NCBI GenBank assembly: GCA_003220795.1
Contig: QHTK01000080.1
Location: 1-43,676 of the forward strand
From: Gemmatimonadota bacterium
GTDB lineage: Bacteria > Gemmatimonadota > Gemmatimonadetes > Gemmatimonadales > GWC2-71-9
Length of the DNA: 43,676 nucleotides
Reading direction: 5' to 3'
Made by a program: the position numbers and the translations under genes. Below are positions 1 to 6,382 of this stretch, piece after piece. The notes below the pieces were generated by a model, which was given only the letters and a program-made list of their open reading frames with translations, did no database searches and was not told the DNA's origin. Each line of letters starts with the position of its first letter. Within the stretch, counting starts at the first letter, position 1.

Positions 1-586
1 GCTTGGCGGGCGTGCCGATGAGCCTCCAGTCTTTGGGATCTTTGAGGGGCGGGTTGGGCGGCACGGGCAAGGTCGCCGCCTGGTCGACCAGCGCGCCGTA
101 GCCCAGCCGGCGTCCGGTGGGTCCATGGATGACCTCGCCCCGCTCGGCGCGGCAGGACGTCGCCGTGACCTTCCAGGTCTGCGCCGCCGCGGCCAGGAGC
201 AGGGTACGCGCGGCGGCGCCGGCGCGGCGCAGCGGCTCGAAGTTGCCGCGCACCGACGTCGAGCCGCCCGTTTCCTGGACACCGAACAGCGGTTCGGCGT
301 AGAGCGCGTCGTCGGCGGGCGCGTGCTCGAGCTGCACCTGGGCCAGATCCACCTCGAGCTCCTCGGCCAGCAGCATCGGCATGGAGGTGTACGTCCCCTG
401 GCCCATCTCGACCTTGTGCATGATCAACGTCACCCGCCCGTCGCGATCGATGCGAACGAACGCGTTGGGAGCGAACCGGTCGGCGCGCCCCTGCGTCCGC
501 CCGGGCAGGGTGAAGCCGAGCAGTAAGCCACCTCCGATGGCGGCGCCGACCTCGAGGAATGCCCGACGCGACAGTGCGGGAGCCAT
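1..586 (-). CDS. Molybdopterin-binding large subunit of a xanthine dehydrogenase/isoquinoline 1-oxidoreductase-type enzyme (partial)
   Basis: The visible 195 N-terminal residues begin with SRRAFLEVGAA, a twin-arginine-like export signal with a following hydrophobic stretch, so the mature enzyme probably acts in the periplasm. Next comes the pattern FVRIDRDGRVTLIMHKVEMG followed by QGTYTSMPMLLAEEL and a conserved QETGGSTSVRG block. These are typical of the molybdenum-cofactor subunit of aerobic aldehyde/N-heterocycle hydroxylases (IorB/CoxL-like group). The remainder lies beyond the window, so the catalytic glutamate cannot be checked. The start ATG is four bases after the stop of the 2Fe-2S subunit gene, as expected for a two-subunit hydroxylase operon. 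Family placement is confident; the substrate is unknown. Confidence 0.88.
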   Translation of the reverse strand, partial: MAPALSRRAFLEVGAAIGGGLLLGFTLPGRTQGRADRFAPNAFVRIDRDGRVTLIMHKVEMGQGTYTSMPMLLAEELEVDLAQVQLEHAPADDALYAEPLFGVQETGGSTSVRGNFEPLRRAGAAARTLLLAAAAQTWKVTATSCRAERGEVIHGPTGRRLGYGALVDQAATLPVPPNPPLKDPKDWRLIGTPAK

Positions 587-590
587 CTGA

Positions 591-1040
591 TCAGCCTCCC
601 GCCCGTTTGATCGCGGCGCGGATACGCACGTAGGTACCGCAGCGACAGATGTTCCCGGCCATCGCCGCGTCGATATCGGTGTCCGTGGGGTGCGGCCTGC
701 TGGCGAGCAGGGCGGCGGCGGCCATGATCTGGCCCGATTGGCAGTAGCCGCATTGCACCACGTCCAGATCGAGCCACGCCTGCTGCACCTTCTTGCCGCT
801 GGGCGTCGCGCCGATGCCCTCGATGGTCGTGATCCGCTTACCGCTGACCGCGGCAACGGGCGTTACACAGGAGCGGATCGGCCGGCCGTCCAGCTGCACG
901 GTGCAGGCTCCGCACAGCGCCATGCCACAGCCGAACTTCGTGCCGGTGAGGCCGATGACGTCGCGCAGCACCCACAGCAGCGGCATGTCGCCGGGGACAT
1001 CGACCGTGTGGGACGTGCCGTTGATGCTCAACGTGACCAT
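591..1040 (-). CDS. 2Fe-2S subunit of a molybdenum hydroxylase (IorA/CoxS/XdhC-type)
   Basis: This 149-residue protein passes electrons from the molybdenum subunit to an acceptor through two 2Fe-2S clusters. The N-terminal plant-ferredoxin-like domain has [15 protein letters not shown] plus a later Cys in PIRSC. The C-terminal helical domain has [11 protein letters not shown] and GNICRCGTY. All eight cluster cysteines are visible and the length is normal for the family. The start at 1040 (MVTLSING) is chosen because AGGAG lies just upstream; a longer in-frame extension would only translate a duplicated fragment of another gene (1058-1094). It is immediately upstream of the large subunit gene. 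The substrate cannot be read from this subunit. Confidence 0.93.
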   Translation of the reverse strand: MVTLSINGTSHTVDVPGDMPLLWVLRDVIGLTGTKFGCGMALCGACTVQLDGRPIRSCVTPVAAVSGKRITTIEGIGATPSGKKVQQAWLDLDVVQCGYCQSGQIMAAAALLASRPHPTDTDIDAAMAGNICRCGTYVRIRAAIKRAGG

Positions 1041-1057
1041 GGTGGCTCCTCGTAGTA

Positions 1058-1094
1058 GCCTCCAGGTCGCGCGACCGCAAGCCGGCCTCACGCC
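1058..1094 (-). repeat. Diverged copy A of the 3' end of the MNIO-partner gene
   Basis: About 37 bp matching 1863-1899 at 33 positions by eye. On the minus strand it still reads as the RSxDLEAT segment of the partner gene's C-terminus. It is followed, as in the parental copy, by an AGGAGCC(C)ACCATGGT ribosome-binding site and start context (1036-1050). It lies in the 5' region of the 2Fe-2S subunit gene. Confidence 0.75.
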
Positions 1095-1167
1095 TTACAT
1101 AACTGGAGGGTTGCCGGCAGGCGTAAAGGAGGTTAGGTCCTCATCACTTTTCGCCTCGGAGGCGAAC

Positions 1168-1629
1168 ATGTCAACGGATACTTCCGTCGTGCTTTGCCAC
1201 GGCGCGCGCCTTGTGCGCTGCACGCTTCCCATTCTCGTCGGCCTGCTTACGCTCGCCGCCCCGCTTGTCGGTCAGGCGAGACATGGCCACTTCTATCACG
1301 TCAACTATTATCAGGTCCGGCCCGGCCAGGAGAAGGCATACGATTCGGCGCTCGTCAATGTCGTGACCCCAGTGTTCGACGAGTTGGTGAAGCGTAAGGC
1401 AGTCGTGTCATATTTGTTGCTCACCAAGATTGCCGGCGCCGGGGAGAACACGCATGTCGTCATCGTGGAGGTGGCAACGCCGTCCGGGACGGGCACCTTC
1501 CAAGGGGAACTTGAGGCAGCTTCGCAGGCTGTGTTCCACAAGTCTTGGGGCGACGCCACCGTGCACTTCCCGGAGCTGCGTGGATTCATGCACGCCGAGC
1601 TGTACACGCCCGCTGGGCAACGGCCCTAA
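1168..1629 (+). CDS. Small secreted protein, possible dimeric alpha/beta-barrel (NIPSNAP/ABM-like) fold
   Basis: The protein has 153 residues. Residues 1-36 form a signal peptide: a positively charged start, then a hydrophobic stretch ending LVGQA, so the product is exported. The mature part begins GHFYHVNYYQVRPGQEKAYDSAL, resembling the first strand and helix of dimeric ferredoxin-like domains such as NIPSNAP or antibiotic-biosynthesis monooxygenase proteins, with H-F-Y-H-V as the strand. No catalytic residues can be assigned. The start has a GGAGGCGAAC ribosome-binding site. The gene sits alone on the plus strand between two copies of a duplicated border (1036-1094 and 1792-1899), which suggests it entered as a block. 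The fold is an inference; the function is unknown. Confidence 0.7.
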   Translation: MSTDTSVVLCHGARLVRCTLPILVGLLTLAAPLVGQARHGHFYHVNYYQVRPGQEKAYDSALVNVVTPVFDELVKRKAVVSYLLLTKIAGAGENTHVVIVEVATPSGTGTFQGELEAASQAVFHKSWGDATVHFPELRGFMHAELYTPAGQRP

Positions 1630-1646
1630 CGCGGGCCCGAAAGCAA

Positions 1647-1770
1647 CAGATCCTTCGCTTCGCGCGCGTACCGCGCGCTCGCTCAGGATGACACGCCGGG
1701 TGGGCTTCATCATTTCTTTTCGCGAGCGAGTGAGCCCGTCATCCTGAGCGCCGAAGGCGCGAAGGATCTG
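1647..1770. repeat. Intergenic foldback (REP-like) repeat
   Basis: The arms begin with CAGATCCTTCGC at 1647 and end with GCGAAGGATCTG at 1770. GCTCAGGATGAC (1681-1692) is complementary to GTCATCCTGAGC (1738-1749). Inside the left arm GCGCGCG-TAC-CGCGCGC forms its own short hairpin, and the central part has GGGCTT facing GAGCCC. No protein is encoded. It lies between the convergent ends of the secreted-protein gene and the MNIO-partner gene, so it may also end transcription from both sides. Confidence 0.8.
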
Positions 1771-1807
1771 CTTCGCAGTGGGTCGGCTTGCACCATGGTG
1801 GGCTCCT

Positions 1808-2584
1808 TTAGCTCCCGGTCGCGAACCGTACGGCACCCAGGTCGGCGAGCCCGGCCAGCGTCGCCTCCAGGTCGTCCGACCGCAAGCCGGTCTCACGCGC
1901 CAACTCAGGCAGCGTCTTCCGCCCGTCGGCGAGCTCTACCACGCTCGCGACCGCCGCATCGGCGCGCGCGACCGTGACGCGGCCATGCGGGGAGCGTGCT
2001 ATCAGCAGCCTTCCGTGCTGCGGCGAGGCTTGCGGCACCTCGGTCCACGGCTGCAGCAGCTTGGGGAGCACGGCGGGCAGGTCGTAGGCGAGATCCAGCA
2101 GGACCGTGCCTTCGACCTTTTCCGGTGGGAACTGCTCCCTGCTCCGTGCGATCACCTCCCGTGCGTCGTCCCGCCACACCCGCGGGCCCGCCTCGGCGAT
2201 CATCATCGCCTCCTCGTACTCGAGCAAGTCGGCGAGGTAGGGGATCGTCTGCGGAGCGCTCGCAGGCCGCACGTGCCGGACGGCGAGGGCCGCGACAGCG
2301 CGCGCCGTCTCGCGGCTACCGAGCACCACCGTGGGGAGCAGCGCATCGAAGCCGGCGCCGTGCAGCACCGCCTCGGGGCGCCGGCCCGTGACCCTCGCCA
2401 GGGCACGCGAGTACTTGAAAAAGTGGACCAGCCGCTCGTGATAGAAATGCCGCGCGAGGAACCGCGCGAACCGCTCGAGTCGCGTCGGATCGGCGAGCGC
2501 AAGCCCGCGCCAGTCGGGGGACGCGCGAAAGGGCGCGTCCGCGAGCGCCCGGATCACGGAATCCTGTATCTCCCGGTCGCTCAC
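1808..2584 (-). CDS. MNIO partner protein with C-terminal PqqD-like winged-helix (peptide-recognition) domain
   Basis: The protein has 258 residues. The start GTG at 2584 overlaps the MNIO stop (GTGA), implying translational coupling. Residues 1-185 are mostly helical, with a patch FARFLARHFYHERLVHFF like the N-terminal domain of MbnC/DUF2063-type partners. Residues about 195-258 resemble a PqqD/RRE winged helix: GRVTVARADAAVASVVELADG, then the helices TLPELARETGL and LEATLAGLADLGAV. In methanobactin and related pathways the DUF692 iron enzyme needs such a partner to recognise its precursor peptide, and that is the role inferred here. Its 3' end with the following start context is partly duplicated upstream of the molybdenum hydroxylase genes. 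The partner assignment rests on gene order and length and is not proven. Confidence 0.75.
   Translation of the reverse strand: MSDREIQDSVIRALADAPFRASPDWRGLALADPTRLERFARFLARHFYHERLVHFFKYSRALARVTGRRPEAVLHGAGFDALLPTVVLGSRETARAVAALAVRHVRPASAPQTIPYLADLLEYEEAMMIAEAGPRVWRDDAREVIARSREQFPPEKVEGTVLLDLAYDLPAVLPKLLQPWTEVPQASPQHGRLLIARSPHGRVTVARADAAVASVVELADGRKTLPELARETGLRSDDLEATLAGLADLGAVRFATGS
1863..1899 (-). repeat. Parental copy B of the duplicated MNIO-partner segment
   Basis: This coding segment for ETGLRSDDLEAT lies near the C-terminus of the partner protein. It is almost identical to 1058-1094. Downstream of the gene's stop, AAAGGAGCCCACCATGGTG (1807-1789) keeps a ribosome-binding site and ATG like that of the 2Fe-2S subunit gene. 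Confidence 0.75.
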
Positions 2585-3357
2585 AAGGACTGGCGGATCC
2601 GTTCGACGCTCGAGAGCAGCACCTCGGGCGTGAGCGACGGCGAGAACGCATCGAACGTCACCGCCTGCGCGCGCGGGCAGCGGCTCACCGCGAGCGCCAT
2701 GAAGTCGAGCATCTCGTCCGAAGGGGCGGCGGGCGCGATCCACGGCCCCTGCAGATCGTTGTCCTCCACGACGCCCGCCACGTGCAGCTCGACGACGCGC
2801 TCCAGCGGAAACTCCGCCAGCCACGCCGCGGGCTTCACGGCGCGGTAGTGCGCCTCGAGCCAGATGTGCGGCAGATCGAGCAGAAAGCCCGCTCCGGTCC
2901 CCTCGAAGAAGCGCCGTAGCCACACTGGCTCGGGCAGCTGGCTTGCCTTCACGTCGAAGAACCCGGGGATGTTCTCCATTACGAGCGGTTGATCGAGCCG
3001 CGCCTGCAGCGCGTTGGCGTTGGTGACGAAGCGCTGCAGGAATTCCTCGGTATAGAGCGGCGGGAAGACGTAGTTGATGTTGTAGCGGCCGTCCTCGGTG
3101 TGGAGGCACTGGAAATGCTCGGCCACCCAGGGCGTGCGGTACAGCTCGGCGAGCGAGCGGGCGCGTGCGATGGAGCGCTCGTCGAGTGGTTCCGAGAGCT
3201 GGCCCAGGTAGTCGTGCAGCAGCAGGGTATAGCGCTGCTTGATCGCGGGCCAGTGTGGGTCGTGCGGCGCCGGCGGGTCCGCCATCGCCAAATGGTCGAT
3301 CCCCTCTGCCCGCACCAGCTCCGCTGCCAGGTGCGGATTGTAAAACGCCCCGACCAT
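2581..3357 (-). CDS. DUF692/MNIO-family multinuclear non-heme iron oxidative enzyme
   Basis: This 258-residue protein has the TIM-barrel pattern of the DUF692 family (MbnB, TglH, ChrH), which uses two or three iron ions and oxygen to rework residues, usually cysteine, in peptide precursors. Visible family blocks include LLLHDYLG (His48), WVAEHFQC (His81), PLVMENIPGFF (Glu128), FLLDLPHIW (Asp161, His164) and VELHVAG (His192), matching the usual metal-ligand strands. The usual later D-T-H and E-W-D motifs are not recognisable; the C-terminal equivalent reads VTFDAFSP, so this is a diverged member. The start at 3357 is preferred because GCGGAG lies five bases upstream; an ATG at 3375 would add six residues encoded by a tandem repeat. 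It lies between the aldo/keto reductase and partner genes. The chemistry is inferred from the family. Confidence 0.85.
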   Translation of the reverse strand: MVGAFYNPHLAAELVRAEGIDHLAMADPPAPHDPHWPAIKQRYTLLLHDYLGQLSEPLDERSIARARSLAELYRTPWVAEHFQCLHTEDGRYNINYVFPPLYTEEFLQRFVTNANALQARLDQPLVMENIPGFFDVKASQLPEPVWLRRFFEGTGAGFLLDLPHIWLEAHYRAVKPAAWLAEFPLERVVELHVAGVVEDNDLQGPWIAPAAPSDEMLDFMALAVSRCPRAQAVTFDAFSPSLTPEVLLSSVERIRQSL

Positions 3358-3359
3358 CA

Positions 3360-3387
3360 ACTCCGCACTCCGCATTCCGCACTCCGC
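3360..3387 (-). repeat. Heptamer tandem array carrying repeated Shine-Dalgarno-like units
   Basis: There are four 7-bp units: ACTCCGC, ACTCCGC, ATTCCGC, ACTCCGC on the plus strand, read as GCGGAGT on the coding strand. The array fills the gap between the aldo/keto reductase stop (3389-3391) and the MNIO start. Three of the four units contain GGAG. The variant unit creates an alternative ATG at 3375. Confidence 0.85.
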
Positions 3388-3388
3388 A

Positions 3389-4504
3389 CTAATCGACCAG
3401 TCCTTGTTCGACGAGCTGATCTACGAACACCTTGACCTGCGCCGCGCTCATCGGCTGGTCGCCGCGGTCGGTCCACTCGGCGGCGATCGCCTCGTAGCGG
3501 GTGGTCCCGTCGAGCCGCGCGGCGATGAACCGTTCCCGCTCGCCCCAGGTGCGGGCGGCGTCGCCGAGCTGCGGCGTGCCCGTCGCGGGTCGGAAGACGT
3601 CGGCGACGATGGCGTCGATCGCACGGCAGGTGTCGGGGGTCAGGGGTCGGGGGTCGGGGACGAAGGTCTCGTCCACCTGAGCCGCGTTCTTCGCGCCGAC
3701 CAGGACGATGCTCACGCCCGGTCGCGCGCACAGCCAGCCCAACGCCAACCCGATGAGCGATCTCCCTTCGCGCTGCGCGATCGGCCGCAGTCGCTCGATC
3801 ACGCGGCGTCGTCGCTCGAACTCTTTCCCTTTGAACCAGTAGATCCGTTGGCGGTGGTCGCCGTCGGCAAACTGCGGCGGCGCCTCGTACTTGCCCGTGA
3901 GCAGGCCGGCCGCGAGCGGTCGGTAGGCGAGGAAGGCGAGGCCGCGCGCGCGGCACAACGGCAGGTCGCGCTCCTCGACGTCGCGGTCGAACAGGCTGTA
4001 CGGGGCTTGATAGGTCGCGAGCGGCGCGAGGGTGAGGGCCCGCTCGAGCTGCCCGTGCGTGGCGTTGCACAGGCCCACGGCGAGCGCTTTCCCTGCGAGC
4101 TGCAGGGCATGGAGCTTCTCGAGCTGCCACTCCCAGCGCTCCAGGGTCTCGTGCAGCTGGACGATGTCGACGTAGTCAGTATCCAGGCGGCGCAGCGAGG
4201 CTTCGAGCGACCCGCGCGGCTCGTCGCGCGGTCCGACCTTGGTGGCGATCGCGACGCGCTCCCGATCGGCCTTGAGCACGCGGCCCAGTAGGCGCTCGGA
4301 CTCGCCTGCGCCGTAGGTCGGTGCCGTATCGAAGAAGCTGACCCCCCGCTCGACCGCGTGCCGGATCGCCGCCGCGCGCTCGCCCTCCGCGCCCGCCGCC
4401 CCCCAGCCGGTTCCGCCGACCGCCCACGCCCCGAACCCCAATCGCGCTTCGACGCCCGCGAAACGCGAAAGGGGCCCGACATCGGTCCGGGCCCCTTCGC
4501 ACAT
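3389..4504 (-). CDS. Aldo/keto reductase in the putative RiPP operon
   Basis: The protein has 371 residues. AKR barrel features are clear: GFGAWAVGGTGWG near the N-terminus, FFDTAPTYGAGESERLLG (catalytic Asp/Tyr), VAIATKVGP (catalytic Lys), VDIVQLHE (catalytic His), a SPLAQG-like segment (FLAYRPLAAGLLTG) and the C-terminal GAKNAAQVDET NADPH-binding region. About 40 C-terminal residues past the normal barrel end (RGDQPMSAAQVKVFV...) are extra. The start at 4504 follows GGGAG and lies 14 bases after the stop of the small peptide gene; an upstream in-frame extension would overlap that peptide gene and is rejected. A heptamer array at 3632-3659 is translated within it as PDPRPLTPD. I infer that it reduces a carbonyl or imine made on the peptide; the substrate is unknown. 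Confidence 0.9.
   Translation of the reverse strand: MCEGARTDVGPLSRFAGVEARLGFGAWAVGGTGWGAAGAEGERAAAIRHAVERGVSFFDTAPTYGAGESERLLGRVLKADRERVAIATKVGPRDEPRGSLEASLRRLDTDYVDIVQLHETLERWEWQLEKLHALQLAGKALAVGLCNATHGQLERALTLAPLATYQAPYSLFDRDVEERDLPLCRARGLAFLAYRPLAAGLLTGKYEAPPQFADGDHRQRIYWFKGKEFERRRRVIERLRPIAQREGRSLIGLALGWLCARPGVSIVLVGAKNAAQVDETFVPDPRPLTPDTCRAIDAIVADVFRPATGTPQLGDAARTWGERERFIAARLDGTTRYEAIAAEWTDRGDQPMSAAQVKVFVDQLVEQGLVD
3632..3659 (-). repeat. Heptamer tandem array inside the aldo/keto reductase gene
   Basis: Four exact-phase units, GTCGGGG, GTCAGGG, GTCGGGG, GTCGGGG on the plus strand, are translated as part of the PDPRPLTPD segment near the C-terminus. Because the unit is not a multiple of three, gain or loss of one unit would change the frame and truncate or replace the end of the enzyme. 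Confidence 0.85.
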
Positions 4505-4518
4505 CCAGCCGATCTCCC

Positions 4519-4611
4519 TTAGGAGTGGCAGGTGGGCTCCAGCTCGCTCGTCTCGACGATCTCGGGACGATGACAGCTGGGCACCAGCTCTGCGGTCTCG
4601 ACGATCTGCAT
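4519..4611 (-). CDS. Candidate RiPP precursor: 30-residue peptide of two Cys-His modules
   Basis: This small gene has an excellent ribosome-binding site (GGGAGG, six bases before the ATG) and ends in TAA 14 bases before the aldo/keto reductase start. After Met1 the product consists of two tandem modules, residues 2-16 and 17-30, matching (Q/E)IVET(A/S)ELxP(S/T)CH, followed by Arg-Pro in the first and a terminal Ser in the second. Cys13 and Cys28 are the only cysteines and each is followed by His. Such a short, acidic, repeated peptide next to an MNIO enzyme and partner fits a modified-peptide precursor. The two CH sites would be the likely modification points and the IVETxEL segments recognition elements. 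I do not recognise it as a named family. The protein nature is well supported; the role is inferred. Confidence 0.78.
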   Translation of the reverse strand: MQIVETAELVPSCHRPEIVETSELEPTCHS

Positions 4612-4657
4612 TGGATTCCTCCCTGCTTGGGAAAACAGAACGACGGCTGGTTCGACT

Positions 4658-4687
4658 ACCATAACGGGTTGCCGTCTCACCCGTCAA
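4658..4687 (-). promoter_or_regulatory. Sigma-70-like promoter for the peptide/AKR/MNIO operon, with an inverted repeat in the spacer
   Basis: On the minus strand TTGACG (4687-4682) and TATGGT (4663-4658) are separated by 18 bases. Transcription would start about 40 bases before the peptide ATG. ACGGGT (4664-4669) and ACCCGT (4679-4684) form an inverted repeat overlapping the -35 edge and the spacer, a plausible operator. The 92-bp gap also serves the divergent methyltransferase operon. Confidence 0.6.
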
Positions 4688-4703
4688 CCGATAACTCTGA
4701 GCT

Positions 4704-5642
4704 ATGATCGCGATCCATTCCCTGCTGACCGAGAACGAGCTCGCCGACGAATTCGTCGCGGCCTTTCACGCGCGCCGCTTCGCCGAGAAGTTCTTCTACT
4801 GGTTTCCGCTCTCGGTGCGCGCCTGGCTCGCCCTCTGCTCGGACGGCGCGTACCGCAACTACGTGCGGTCGCGCTCCCTGATCGCCCAGTCCGCCGACCA
4901 GCTCGCCGGCTTCGTCCGGCCCGGCTCCCTCGAGGTCGTGAGCCTGGGCTCGGGACAGGGGGACAAGGACCTGCTTATCATGAACGCGCTGAGCCGCCAC
5001 GGGGTTCGCGTCTCCTATGTGCCTGTGGACACGAGCCTTGCCCTGCTCGAGCTGGCGTGCCAGGGAGCCCTGGGAGCGGGATTACCGGCCCAGGGGATCA
5101 AGGCGGATATCACGCGCCCCGATCACCTCGCGGCCCTCGCCCCGGACCCCGAAGCGCCGCCGCGACTCGTCCTGCTGCTCGGCAACACCCTTGGCGCCTT
5201 CGACCCACTCGCCGCCGCGCGCCAGCTGCGCGCGCTGCTGCGACCGCACGACTCGCTCCTGGTGGACGGCGAGATTTATGCCGCCCAGCACACCGTAGCC
5301 GGCTACGACAACCCGCTCAACCGCCGCTTCGCCTGGGCGCCGCTCGTCGCCATCGGCATCACCGAGCAGGACGGCGAGATCGTGTTCGAAGACCGCGTGG
5401 ACACGCGGCTCCCCGGCCTGCACCCGCTCGCCAAGCACTTCCGCACGACCCGCGACGTGCGAGCCGGACTGGGCGGCGAGACGCTCGCCCTCTCCGCCGG
5501 AGAGCGGCTCGACCTCAATCACTCCTATAAGTACGACGCCGACAGCTTCGTTCGGGTTCTGGCCGACGCCGGCCTCGCGATCCGCTGGCGCGGCACGAGC
5601 GAAGACGCCCGCTTCCAGATGGTCCTCGCGGGCCCAGCGTGA
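4704..5642 (+). CDS. EgtD-family (Methyltransf_33) SAM-dependent methyltransferase
   Basis: The protein has 312 residues, close to the usual EgtD length. SAM-site motifs are visible: VVSLGSGQGDKDLLIMNAL, VSYVPVDTSLALLELA, LVLLLGNTLGAFDP and LLVDGEI. The C-terminal NHSYKYDADSFVRVLADAGL segment is a family mark. EgtD trimethylates histidine to hercynine, the first step of ergothioneine synthesis. However, the Asn usual in the STIGN-type loop is Ala here (GNTLGAF) and the YYPTRTE-like segment is absent, so histidine should not be assumed as substrate. No EgtB, EgtC or EgtE is nearby. It is the first gene of a five-gene operon with a betaine-type ABC importer; the next gene starts inside its stop (GTGA). 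Confidence 0.8.
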   Translation: MIAIHSLLTENELADEFVAAFHARRFAEKFFYWFPLSVRAWLALCSDGAYRNYVRSRSLIAQSADQLAGFVRPGSLEVVSLGSGQGDKDLLIMNALSRHGVRVSYVPVDTSLALLELACQGALGAGLPAQGIKADITRPDHLAALAPDPEAPPRLVLLLGNTLGAFDPLAAARQLRALLRPHDSLLVDGEIYAAQHTVAGYDNPLNRRFAWAPLVAIGITEQDGEIVFEDRVDTRLPGLHPLAKHFRTTRDVRAGLGGETLALSAGERLDLNHSYKYDADSFVRVLADAGLAIRWRGTSEDARFQMVLAGPA

Positions 5643-6382
5643 CGGCGGCCCTCGAGGTGCGGGGGTTGAAGTACGCGCTGCCCGCCGACGGCCGCATCCT
5701 GGTGCAGAACGTATCCTTCACCGTGGGCCTTGGCGAGACCCTCGTTTTGCTCGGGCGCAGCGGGTCCGGCAAGACGACCACGCTGAAGCTCATCAACCGG
5801 CTGCTCGAGCCCACCGCCGGGGAAGTGCTGGTGGCGGGACAACGGGCGGCGGCGCTCGAATCCACGCGCTTACGGCGGCGCATCGGCTACGTGATTCAGG
5901 AGGTCGGGCTGTTTCCCCACTTCACGGTGGCGCAGAACGTCGGGCTCGTCCCGCGGCTCGAGCGGTGGCCGGCCGACCGGATCGCCGCCCGCGTGTCTGA
6001 GCTGCTCGCGCTCGTCGGCCTCGACCCGTCCGCCTTCCAGGCCCGCTACCCGCACGAGCTGTCGGGAGGGCAACGCCAGCGCGTCGGCGTGGCCCGGGCG
6101 CTCGCCGCCGACCCCCCCCTGCTGTTGCTCGACGAGCCGTTCGGCGCGCTCGATCCCATCACGCGCGTCGAGCTGCAACGCGAGTTCCACGGCCTCGAGC
6201 GGCGGCTGGGGAAGGGGATGGTGTTCGTGACGCACGACGTGCGTGAGGGGCTGCTGCTCGGCACGCGGATCGGGCTGATGCAACAAGGGCGGCTCGTATT
6301 CCTCGGGACGCCGGGGGAGTTCCGGGCGTCGACGCAACCGGAGGCCGTGGCGTTCATGGGCGCGGCTGACGAAGCACGATGA
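5639..6382 (+). CDS. ABC transporter ATPase, OpuCA/ProV-like
   Basis: The protein has 247 residues. Walker A is GRSGSGKTTTLKLINRL, followed by Q-loop YVIQEVGLFPH, signature LSGGQRQRVGVARAL, Walker B PLLLLDEPFGALDP and H-loop FVTHDVREG. The pattern KLINRLLEPTAGEV and IGYVIQEVGLFPH is typical of ATPases for glycine-betaine/choline/carnitine importers (OpuC, ProV) and of the ergothioneine importer EgtV. No C-terminal CBS domains are present, so osmosensing by CBS modules is not expected. The GTG start overlaps the methyltransferase stop, and the stop overlaps the permease ATG. The ligand is unknown. Confidence 0.93.
   Translation: MTAALEVRGLKYALPADGRILVQNVSFTVGLGETLVLLGRSGSGKTTTLKLINRLLEPTAGEVLVAGQRAAALESTRLRRRIGYVIQEVGLFPHFTVAQNVGLVPRLERWPADRIAARVSELLALVGLDPSAFQARYPHELSGGQRQRVGVARALAADPPLLLLDEPFGALDPITRVELQREFHGLERRLGKGMVFVTHDVREGLLLGTRIGLMQQGRLVFLGTPGEFRASTQPEAVAFMGAADEAR

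Noticed and set aside
2585..3382. In-frame upstream extension of the MNIO-partner gene
   Set aside because: It overlaps the MNIO gene entirely in another frame; the partner start at 2584 overlaps the MNIO stop in the GTGA manner and is natural.
4505..4687. Longer aldo/keto reductase start upstream of 4504
   Set aside because: It would run out of frame through the Cys-His peptide gene and adds Arg/Ser-rich sequence with no AKR similarity; a ribosome-binding site exists just before 4504.
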